This document shows positions 55,305 through 64,000 of a stretch of DNA of 64,000 nucleotides, piece after piece. A program made the translations under genes and the position numbers. Position 1 is the stretch's first letter. Every line of letters begins with the position of its first letter. The notes below the pieces were generated by a model. That model ran no database searches. It saw nothing but the letters and a program-made list of their open reading frames with translations, and was not told where the DNA came from. The stretch covers positions 38,006,217-38,070,216 of the forward strand of contig NC_133534.1 of the NCBI RefSeq assembly GCF_048544455.1. The letters run 5' to 3'. The stretch is from Silene latifolia (Eukaryota > Streptophyta > Magnoliopsida > Caryophyllales > Caryophyllaceae).

Positions 55305-55526
55305 CATATAACGAGTTTTTCACAACCCTTTCACTAGTTCCCCCCTAACTTCAGCTCTTTCATGTGATATATGGCGTGATACGTCATGTACGTGAACGTT
55401 GCATGTAATTTATAACTGTAGTCATTAAACTCCGTAAGTGTATATATCATGAATTTTAGTAAATAATCAAGAGAGTGTAACAATCAAATCTAATCCCAAA
55501 AACAGTCCAATTATGAATAATATTTT

Positions 55527-55620
55527 TTTTTTTTTTTTTGACAGCAACAAATAGTATAGCTTACATAAGAGCTCCCTGAGCAAGATTATGAGCTATCCTA
55601 TTCACTCCCCTAGGACAGAA
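55527..55620 (-). pseudogene. LINE 3' end with poly(A) tail
   Basis: On the minus strand a short frame (VNRIAHNLAQGAL) is followed by a stop and then about 19 A residues (55528-55546 as T on the plus strand). This is the end of a plant LINE RNase H domain. It lies directly upstream of the next gene's ATG and may have replaced its original 5' region. Confidence 0.7.
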
Positions 55621-55635
55621 ACTAAGAGAGCAACA

Positions 55636-56344
55636 ATGAAAGTGACAATTATGAATAATATTGACGACACAAATTATAATCCAAAAATAAAGCATAAGGT
55701 TGCAACGTTCTTTAATTACACACCGAAACACTGTATCTTCATCTTAACCATCGCTCTCACATTCTTCTGTTTCTTCCAAACCCCATCGCTTTATCGTTTT
55801 TCATCCATAGTATCTGATCATAAAACATCTAACAACAACGACATTGAATCAAAACGACATTGAATCAAAGCTACGTATTTCCGTAACATTTCTTCCCTTA
55901 AAAGACCTAAGATACACTAAAACAGCCCTCGAAGGTCACACATGGTTCATGAGTTCCATGTATGATACACATGAAGAAGGTGAAGTACAATACCAAAAGT
56001 TTCCTTCAAATGCATCAAATGATAGGATTTTATGCATTAAAGGGCATGATAATCATGATGGTGCATGGAATTACTATGCACTTGCATGGCCTAACACATT
56101 GCCAAATAATGCAACTCTTTTAAAGGGATTAACTTTTGTGTCTTATAATCATTATAATTATGACAATATATGGCATGGATTGTCAAGTGTATTTCCTTTT
56201 GTTGCATGGCACATGAAGAACGAGTGTAAGAAGGCTCCTACTAGATGGGTATTGTATCATCGGGGTGAGCTTAGGACTAAAATGAGCCTTTGGCTAAGTT
56301 TGCTCTTCGAGGTCACTTTCGGTATGCCCGTGAAGATTGAAGGG
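55636..56344 (+). pseudogene. First exon of a membrane-anchored glycosyltransferase-like gene, frameshifted
   Basis: ATG at 55636 starts a short cytoplasmic tail, then a hydrophobic helix (IFILTIALTFFCFFQ, about residues 36-50) typical of a Golgi type II membrane anchor. After the break the lumenal part includes WFMSSMYDTHEEGEVQYQKF, WNYYALAWP, NATLLKGLTFVSYNHYNYD, NIWHGLSSVFPFVAWHM and RWVLYHRGELR. I associate this pattern with an uncharacterised plant glycosyltransferase family (possibly GT61-like); this is from memory and uncertain. A 16-bp tandem duplication (55844-55875, CGACATTGAATCAAAA twice) shifts the frame. The exon ends at a strong donor (GG/GTAAGT, 56345). Downstream exons are not in the window; a Copia element occupies the intron. 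Confidence 0.65.
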
Positions 56345-56478
56345 TAAGTTACGTCTTTTTGAGTTTACGAATAGGTGCGAACTGAGATTTACAGTTAAGG
56401 GACAAAAAATTTTAGAAGTAACTATACATACGATTAGATAAACTAAAAAATAATTAAATCAATTTTTAAATGAATATG

Positions 56479-56791
56479 TGTTGGAGATTAAGGAATAAAT
56501 CGGTTATAAGAAGTTTGTTATAAGCTGTTAGTTACACAACTAACTTTAGTTAGTTGTAGAAACTCTAGTCAGTTAGAACTAACCACCTCCTTGGTTAGTT
56601 ATAGGTCGGTTTATGTTTGTTATATAAGCAAGATCAAATGTACAAGTTAAATACACAATATTATCATTCAATACAATCATTTCATTCATCTCTCAAACTT
56701 TCTCTCTTATGTTCTCTCTCTCTCCTTGTTACACACTCTCTCAATTCGTTTTACTGTTCATCATTATCATGATTAATTTATGTTACCAACA
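56479..56791 (+). repeat. 5' LTR of the third Copia element
   Basis: 313 bp with TG...CA ends; TATATAAG at 56621-56628 is the likely TATA box. The primer site for tRNA-iMet abuts it at 56792-56803. Confidence 0.95.
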
Positions 56792-56953
56792 TGGTATCAG
56801 AGCAAGGTCATTAATTTGATCTTGTTTCTGCATATCGTAGTTTGTTTTAGTATACATTCATACATTCATCTTCATCATCATAATTTTTTCTTTACATTCA
56901 AGATTTTGTCTTATTTTCTTCAATACAATTCATCTTCTTTTCTACTATCAATC

Positions 56954-59242
56954 ATGCCAGAAATTACTGAAACAAATAACACTATTGGTCCAGAAGATCC
57001 TCATTTCATTCATCATTCTGACATCCCAGGGATTAAATTGGTTGGTAAAGTGTTTGATGGTACTGGTTATGGCGGCTGGAAGCGTGCTATGCTGATTGCT
57101 CTCTCGGCAAAGAATAAGCTGGGTTTTATTGATGGAAGTTTACCTAAACCAGCAACAACTGCTTCCACAGCAAAGTCTTGGTAACGCTGCAATGATATAG
57201 TCTTTTCTTCGATTTTGAACTCTTGTTCACCAGAGATTGGCAAGTCTATTCTCTATAGTAGTTCTGCAGAGGTTGCTTGGTCTGAGTTGGAAGATAGATT
57301 TGGTCAGAATAATGGTGCTCAACTGTATGGCACACAGAAGAAGTTGTCTGACTTTTCTCAGGGTAATGACAGCATATCAACCTATTTCACCAAACTGAAG
57401 TCTATATGGGACGAGTTAGATGGCATGGGTATGAACCCTCCTTGTTCCTGTAATTGTCAGTGTGGTGCCAAAGTCAAGCAGAGGAAGTTACAAGAAGATC
57501 AAAGAATTGTTCAGTTCTTGATGGGGTTAAATGATTCTTATGCAGTTGTGAGGGGCACTATCTTAATGCAGAATCCTCTGCCCAAGTTGTCCTCTATTTA
57601 CAACAATCTTCTTCAGGAAGAAGGTCAAAGAGAGATTCATAATGTTGTACACTTTCAGGCTGATTCCGCTGCTCTTTATGCTAATAATAATAAGGGTCCT
57701 TACAAAGGAAGCTACAATGGTTACAACAACTCTGGTTTTAACAATGGCAGTACTAGTTTCTATAATGGGTATAATCAGAAGAATCAGTATTACAAGAATT
57801 CATCAAATTCCAATCCACAAGGGTCTTTTAATGGCAAGCGTGGTAATTTTCCACAGTATTCTCAGCAGAATTTTCAGAATCAACAGTATCATCAACAACA
57901 TTCTCAGAATCAATCTCAATCAAAAGGCAAAGGTCCTATTTCAGCTGATAATACTCCTGTTGCTCCTCTAGTTCCTTTCTGTAATTATTGCAAGAAAGCT
58001 GGGCATAAGATTGATGTGTGTAGACATTTACAGAATAGGAACAGGCGCTTTGCAGGAAATGTTTTTAATGAGCAGGAAGGAGTTATAGGGCCTGTTCCTG
58101 AGGGTTTTCATCAAGGTTCAAATCCTGAATCAAATCAAGTTCTTAATACTGCTGCAGCTTCTTCTTCCTCTTCTGGAGGTTTTCCTTTTGCACCTGGTTC
58201 TTCTGCAAATTTTGCTGGTTTTAATAACTCTGAAGATTATGTTGGACCAGCATCTTCTGCTAATTTTTCAGGTAATTCTTCTTCCCTCAGTTTCTCTCAG
58301 GTTTTAACTAATCCCTTTCTCAATTCTTGGATACTTGACACGGGTGCTAGTGATCACATGTGCTCTAACAAAGCTTTGTTTTCTGATTTTAAACATTTAC
58401 AAAGTCCTTATTCCATTTCTTTACCAAATGGTAGTGTAGTATCCATTGATACAATTGGGTCAGTTTCTATCACTGCTGATTTATGCTTAAATGATGTTCT
58501 TTATGTGCCTTGCTTCAAATATAACTTGTTGTCCATTAGCAAGTTAAACAAACAGTTTAAATCAGTAGTTAGTTTTGCCCTAACCCTTTGTTATCTGCAG
58601 GATTGTTCCAAGAGGCACTTGGTCCTTGGTAGGAATTATAATGATCTCTATCTTCTCCAACAGAATAAAACTGTTGTGCCTGATGTTTCTTTCACTAAAA
58701 GTTGTTCCAATAGTGTAATTGCTACTGAAAATTGTAATATCTGGCATCATAGGCTAGGCCATTTACCACTTTACAAGTTAAAACAACTATGTAATGTTTC
58801 TTCCAGTAATGAAAGTACTCTTCTTTCTTGTTCTATATGTGCTAAGGCCAGACAACATAGGCTATCCTTTTCTTCTAGTGATTCTATTTCTCTCCAAGCT
58901 TTTGATTTAATTCACATTGATTTATGGGGACCTTATCATACTGCCACTTATAATGGATACAAATATTTTCTAACAATTGTTGATGACTTTACACGTTGTA
59001 CTTGGACTCATTTGCTTACTTGCAAAGGCAATGCTTTTGTATTCATTAGATCCTTTATTCATATGGTTGATACACAGTTTGGAAGGAAAGTTAAATGTAT
59101 CAGGTCAGACAATGCTTTTGAATTAGGGACTAGTAATGTAACATCCCAATTTCTCATGGACAATGACATTTTGCATCAAACTTCTTGTTTTCATACTCCC
59201 CAACAAAATGGAGTTGTTGAAAGAAAACACAACACCTCCTAG
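56954..59242 (+). pseudogene. Copia gag, protease and integrase (first frame)
   Basis: ATG at 56954 follows the primer site (an upstream in-frame ATG at 56780 lies inside the LTR and is not preferred). Gag has the UBN2-type domain (WKRAMLIALSAKNKLGFIDG, FTKLKSIWDELDGM) and a CCHC knuckle CNYCKKAGHKIDVC. Protease: WILDTGASDHMC near 58325-58360. Integrase: WHHRLGHLP, CSICAKARQHR, IHIDLWGPY, CIRSDNAFE, NGVVERKH. In-frame TAA at 57182-57184 splits gag early. A one-base loss near 59230 (after ERKH) ends the frame at 59242. Confidence 0.93.
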
Positions 59243-61567
59243 AAACAGCCAGAGCTTTAGGCTTTCAATCTAATTTACCAACAAAGTATTGGGGAGAATG
59301 CATTTTAACTGCTACATATATTATTAACAGATCGCCATCTAAGGTTTTACAAAATTTTTCTCCTTATCAGGTCCTTTTTGGCAAAGAGCCTGATCTCAGT
59401 CACATGAGATCCTTTGGTTGCTTAGTTTATGCTTCTACCCCTAAGCCTGGCATAGATAAGTTTTCTCCCAAGGCCATTTCTTGTGTATTTTTAGGTTAAT
59501 CCTTTTGACAAAAAGGCATACAAACTACTAAATCTCACTAATTATTCTATTATGTATTCCAGAGATGTAGTGTTTCATGAAACTGTTTTTCCTTACATAA
59601 AAGACAACTTGCATTCATTCATTCCTATTGCTGCATCTGATAGCCCTGCATCATCTACTGTCACTCCTAACCCAAGTGTTGCATCAGAGAATCACACCAC
59701 CACTGTTACTAATAATTCTACTGATAATAATGTTTCTACTAACATGTCTGTACCTGATCCTGTATCTGTAACTGTTGTTCCTAACACACAACCACACAAA
59801 CAAGTTAGACAGTCATCTAGGCAGTCACGACCACCTTCATACCTGCAACACTATGTTTGTCAGTCTCACAATAAGACCTGCAATGCTGCAGTGTCTGGTT
59901 TTTGTCCCCATACACTTACTTCTTTATGTGTTCCTACACATTCTCTATCCACTTCCATGTGTATGTCTGTTATTGTTGATTCCAATTCAACTATTAGAAA
60001 TATATTGCCTGTTCAAGAACCTAAGAATTATGATGAGGCATCCATTTATCCTGAGTGGCAAGCTGCAATTGCTGCTGAGTTTAATGCCCTAGAGGCTAAT
60101 AATACCTGGTCCTTAGTTCCTTTACCTCCTGGTAAGAAGTCCACCTCTTGCAAGTGGGTTTTTAAAGTGAAGCACAAGTCAGATGGCACTATTGAAAGGT
60201 ACAAGGTAAGGCTAGTTGTGAAAGGTTTTACACAAAAAGAGGGAATTGATTACACAGAAACTTTCTCTCCTGTGGTCAAGATGACTACTATAAGATCTTT
60301 GGTTGCTGTAGCTGTGAAGAAGAAGTGGAAGATAAATCAATTGGACGTGAACAATGTGTTTCTTCATGGTGATTTACATGAAGAAGTATATATGAAGGTT
60401 CCACCAGGCCTTGTGGTTCAGGATAAAAACATAGTTTGCAAGTTAGAAAAGTCTCTTTATGGACTCAAGCAAGCATCTAGGCAATGGAATGCCAAGCTTT
60501 GTCAATCCTTAAAATCCAAAGGCTATAGGCAATCACTCAATGATTACTCTTTTTTTTCAAAGCACAACAATGGTCGAGTTGTTTACGTAGCAGTTTATGT
60601 GGATGATATCCTAATGGTTGGGGATGATGAAAATGAAATGTCTTCCCTCAAAATTTTTCTGGACAACACTTTCAAGATCAAGGACTTGGGTAATTTAAGT
60701 TATTTGGGTTTAGAATTTCATCATTTACAAGATGGTATAGCTATTACACAAACCAAATTTACCAAGGAATTATTGCAAGAATTTGATTGTCTCAAAGCCA
60801 GGGCTGTTTCTTGTCCTTTGGATTCAACAATAAAGCTTGATAATAGTACTGGGGATCTTATCAATAACCCAGCTGATTACAGAAAGTTGATAGGCAAGCT
60901 CAACTATCTAACCAATTCCCGTCCAGATATAGCCTTTGCAGTCCAATTATTAAGTCAGTTTATGGCTTTTCCAAGAGAGCAACACTGGGCTTCAGCAGTT
61001 CATGTTCTTAAGTACATTGCAGGAGACATTTCAAAGGGTATTTTTCTCAATGGTACACAAGATTATTCTCTCCAAGGTTTCTGTGATGCAGATTGGGCAT
61101 CTTGTCCTGATACACGAAGATCTGTCAGCGGTTTTCTGGTATTTCTGGGAGGCTCTTTAATTTCATGGAAGTCTAAAAAGTAACAGACTATATCACTTTC
61201 TTCTGCAGAAGCGGAGTACAGGTCCTTGCGCAGAATCACAGCTGAGCTTGCCTGGTTAAGTCGTCTACTCACTGAGCTGTCTGTCCCTAACATTACAGCT
61301 ATTCCCATCAAATGTGATAGTCAGTCAGCCATTCATATTGCCAGAAACCCCGTCTTTCATGAGAGGACCAAGCACATAGACTTAGACTGTCACTTCATCA
61401 GGGAAAAATTACAGCAAGGATTGATCACCTTAACATATCTTCCTACACACCAGCAGCCAGCGGACCTTTTTACTAAGGCTTTACCTAGTCCTAGGCATCA
61501 GTTCTTACAAGCCAAGTTGGGGTTGTTCACCACACCCTCCAACTTGAGGGGGGGTGTTGGAGATTAA
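59243..61567 (+). pseudogene. Copia integrase C-terminus, RT and RNase H
   Basis: After the shift, integrase continues (KYWGECILTATYIINRSPSK, MRSFGCLVYA) to a second shift near 59497. A long frame from 59552 then carries RT: CKWVFKVKHKSDGTIERYK, LDVNNVFLHGD, SLYGLKQAS and catalytic YVDDILMVG near 60597-60623. TAA at 61181-61183 interrupts just before RNase H; the same frame continues with SLSSAEAEYRS, HERTKHIDLDCHF and ADLFTKALP to 61567. It would be inactive as written, though lesions are few. Confidence 0.93.
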
Positions 61568-61871
61568 GGAATAAATTAGTTATAAGAAGTTTGTTATAAG
61601 CTGTTAGTTACACAACTAACTTTAGTTAGTTGTAGAAACTCTAGTCAGTTAGAACTAACCACCTCCTTGGTTAGTTATAGGTCGGTTTATGTTTGTTATA
61701 TAAGCAAGATCAAATGTACAAGTTAAATACACAATATTATCATTCAATACAATCATTTCATTCATCTCTCAAACTTTCTCTCTCCTGTTCTCTCTCTCTC
61801 TCTCCTTGTTACACACTCTCTCAATTTGTTTTACTGTTCATCATTATCATGATTAATTTCTGTTACCAACA
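61555..61871 (+). repeat. 3' LTR of the third Copia element
   Basis: 317 bp, matching 56479-56791, preceded by the purine tract GAGGGGGG (61547-61554). The length difference is mainly extra CT units near 61790. Confidence 0.95.
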
Positions 61872-61975
61872 ATATGGTCCCTAGACCTTATTACGAATTA
61901 TTCTGTCTGCCTCATTCATTTGTTTAATTATCTTTTAAATTCTTTGTAAATGTTATTTTAATGAAAAGTACCACA

Positions 61976-62557
61976 TGATGGGGCATATTCTGCACCCGCT
62001 GACCAAGTCAACATATTGAGCAAGGTCAAAGATATCCACAGCAAGTCAACGACTTAGACAGCCTAACCGACGCAGCCTGTCGGCCTGTCTCTTGTGCCTC
62101 GGCTAGGACAACTAGCCAGCCGGGGCACATATCCGCGAACTCATATCCAAGACCCCTCGGCGGCGAGTCAACAGGGCCCGCCGGCCTGCCATGGGTCCCT
62201 CGGCCGAGGGTAGATCAGTCTTTCCACCTGCTAGCCACTTGGCCACTACGTGACAAAAGGTGAAAGTCTATAAATACTCCTCAACTCTCATTGAGGAAAG
62301 GATCCATAATTTAACCTAAGAATCACTATTCATCTGGTAATATCTTCCTTATCTCTCTACAATATATACTTCGCCAAGTAACAACAACTTATCTCTTAAG
62401 TTTACTGACTTGAGCGTCGGAGTGAGTTCGCTCGGTCCAAAGCCGAGCCCTCAGTTTGTTCGTTGTTTCAGGAGACCGAGAGGAGGATTCAACTAAAGAC
62501 GTCATTCTGCAAACACGGGTGGTAACAAATAACTGCTCTGGAATTACACCCGGAACA
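61976..62557 (+). repeat. 5' LTR of the last Gypsy element
   Basis: About 582 bp, ending CACCCGGAACA just before the primer site. TATAAATA at 62269-62276 is a clear TATA box. A palindromic CCTCGGCCGAGG lies near 62203. Confidence 0.75.
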
Positions 62558-62559
62558 AT

Positions 62560-62577
62560 TGGCGCCGTCTGTGGGGA
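62560..62577 (+). promoter_or_regulatory. Primer binding site of the last Gypsy element
   Basis: TGGCGCCGTCTGTGGGGA starts two bases after the LTR. The first nine bases fit the 3' end of tRNA-Asp and the remainder differs, so the primer tRNA is only tentatively Asp. Confidence 0.65.
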
Positions 62578-62655
62578 AAGATACTAGAAGCTAGTCACAT
62601 TCATTCCCAAACAAAAAAAAACACAAAACAAAAACCCACCCAAAAAGCTAAGAAG

Positions 62656-64000
62656 ATGTCGAAACAACAAGAGGTATTCGTGACCGACGAAACCGAATTC
62701 TCGCCAAGATGATACCGTCCACAAGTGCAGGGTTGCGACCCTCCACCGCCGAGTAATTCAACCGAGTACGGGATGACAATAATACCGAGATATGCCGCGC
62801 CCGCCAACCAGGTCACCATCATGGGACATGTGGTTGATGCAAAGAAAAAACCGAAGCGCTCCTGGACCTGGTGGTAGTACGCCGACTCACACTTTGTCAC
62901 ACCGACAAGAGCGGCGGAACCCGTCCGGGAGACCCGGGGCCCAAAACGTGACTCCGAGAAACTTGAACGGAGCACTAGGGGAAGCTGACCCTGTCAAGAC
63001 GCCGGGGGAGCCCAGAGTGCTAGTGGTAGACCTGAGTCCTTCCCGCACTCGTGGGAGGACGGCGTCGCCGCAGCACCGACGAGGCACGCCCCAGAGGAGT
63101 GAAAGAAGTCCGACTCACCAGAGTCGGAGAAGAAGCCCTTCCCGCCACGTGGAGAGGAGCCGGACTAGGGATGCGAGGAGCCGATCGCCGCGTGTCGTTC
63201 GACACGTGGTCAGACAGCCCCTCAACGCCTACGTCCTAGAGACCCCGGTCCCAGCTAAGCTGAAGTTGCCACCCATATCATACAAAGGAGAAGGCGACCC
63301 AACCAACCACACCGAGGCTTTCGAGTCTCACATGTCGGTGTGGGAGCAACCTGACGAGGTTTGGTGCCGAGTCTTCCCTACGACTCTGCAGGGGATGGCA
63401 CAAAGTTCGTAAAAGGGGCTACCCGATGGGTCGATATACTGTTATGCCGACCTAAGGGACACATTCCTAGCCCAGTATTCTTGCTATAAGAGGAGGGCCG
63501 TCGAGACATCGGACCTCCTAACTATCAGACAGGAGGGAGGCGAGTCTCTCCGTAGTTATGTGAAGAGGTTCGACGCCAAGGTTCAGCAGATTCGTGAGCT
63601 AAACAGCGAACTGGCGGCCTTCGCACTGATGAAAGGCCTCCCAAGAGGAGACTTGAAAAACGAGCTCATCAAGTGCGGCGGCCTGAACTTAGACTCCGCC
63701 AGGAAGATGGCCGACCAAGCCTTAAAGGTGGAGGACTATCACAAAACCTGGGTAGGCCCCAGTGAGGCCGGACACTCAGAGAGAAAGAGCCGCCGGGAGG
63801 ACAACCCGGATGAAGGACGCCGTGACAATAATAGGTCACGGTCTGACAGATCTGCCAGGAAGCAGGACTCGGCGGGTGCCGGGGGGAGTTCAGGACCGTA
63901 CTACCAGAAACGGTTCAATGGTCACACCCCCCTGGTCGTATCTGCCGCCGAGGTCTTCGCCCTGAGCAAGAACGAGGGCCAGAAGTGGGAAAGGCCCCCC
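62656..64000 (+). pseudogene. Gypsy gag, partial, with frame change and stop
   Basis: ATG at 62656 opens a short frame (to about 62711). After a frame change the body from about 62792 has an Arg/Ser/Pro-rich N-terminal region, then the gag domain: KLPPISYKGEGDPTNHTEAF, WCRVFPTTLQGMAQ, and after TAA at 63410-63412 in the same frame KGLPDGS, LLTIRQEGGESLRSYVKRF and FALMKGLPRG. It continues open to the window end, where the zinc-knuckle region would follow. A Lys/Arg/Asp-rich linker is at 63770-63860. Confidence 0.85.

Larger units (their letters stand above)
56479..61871 (+). mobile_element. Ty1/Copia element in the intron of the glycosyltransferase-like gene
   Basis: LTRs 56479-56791 and 61555-61871 start TGTTGGAGATTAAGG and end GTTACCAACA. 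ATATG is duplicated at 56474-56478 and 61872-61876. Primer site TGGTATCAGAGC (initiator Met) starts at 56792. The LTRs differ at about five positions including a (CT)n length change, so it is fairly young. The coding region has a few stops and frame changes. Confidence 0.96.
61976..64000 (+). mobile_element. Ty3/Gypsy element (probably Tat-like), cut by the window end
   Basis: A 5' LTR, primer site and gag are present; pol and the 3' LTR are outside. The GC content is distinctly higher than in neighbouring DNA. Gag type and the TTGGCGCC primer start suggest the Tat/Athila side of Gypsy. The start was set at TGATGGGGC because the sequence character changes there and TG...CA ends result; no second LTR is available to confirm. 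Confidence 0.85.

Noticed and set aside
55003-55323. Gly/Arg/Leu-rich minus-strand frame
   Set aside because: Low-complexity GC-rich interior of a hAT-like element.
62792-63087. Arg/Ser-rich region considered as an SR-type splicing factor
   Set aside because: It is continuous with a clear retrotransposon gag domain in the same frame and follows an LTR and primer site.

Overview
The window is nuclear DNA from a flowering plant, almost certainly a eudicot. It is a retrotransposon-rich, gene-poor region with nested Ty1/Copia and Ty3/Gypsy elements, L1-type LINEs, MITEs, hAT-like elements, a Helitron, a Mutator-like element and long AT-rich microsatellites. A Tat-lineage element with 2.4 kb LTRs and a tRNA-Arg primer site is compatible with Caryophyllales, but species assignment from sequence alone is weak. 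No bacterial or organellar genes are seen.

Layout. 1-3396: 3' part of a decayed Copia element. 3397-20580: one copy (A) of a dispersed repeat, here called R, cut apart by a Mutator-like element (4208-13641, itself carrying a complete 8.3 kb chromovirus-type Gypsy at 4849-13147), a Helitron (13693-14376), a Stowaway-like MITE (14387-14481), a hAT-like element (14884-15624) and a very young Copia element (15670-20484). Uninterrupted R copies at 27841-29700 and 30048-30870 supply the empty sites for these insertions. 20750-25005: LINE remnants, a fold-back MITE and an internally deleted tRNA-Ser-like sequence. 25100-27352: a TA-flanked inverted-repeat element with an unidentified coding remnant. 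27428-31063: R copies and LINE debris.

31064-48664: a 17.6 kb Tat-type LTR element with matching CTATG target duplications. It has a gag gene but no recognisable protease, reverse transcriptase or integrase. Instead it carries two spliced genes on the opposite strand: a DUF7745/PMD-like gene and a seven-exon plant mobile domain (PMD) gene with a C-terminal coiled coil. The LTR promoter and both antisense promoters share a GC-rich dyad module upstream of the start region. Its 3' LTR contains a 3.6 kb LINE fragment. This element is the most interesting object in the window. A truncated LTR of the same family lies inverted next to it (49600-51838).

51839-55620: microsatellites, two convergent LINE ORF1 pieces, MITE, Helitron and hAT-like ends, and a LINE tail. 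55636-56344: first exon of the only host-type gene recognised, a probable type II membrane glycosyltransferase-like protein. It is broken by a 16-bp tandem duplication and followed, in its first intron, by a 5.4 kb Copia element (56479-61871). 61976-64000: 5' LTR and gag of another Gypsy element that runs off the window.

A cross-cutting observation: where the two LTRs of one element differ, the differences concentrate at CAG/CTG sites in both Gypsy elements. This suggests consensus errors at methylated CHG sites, so some frameshifts reported here may be technical.
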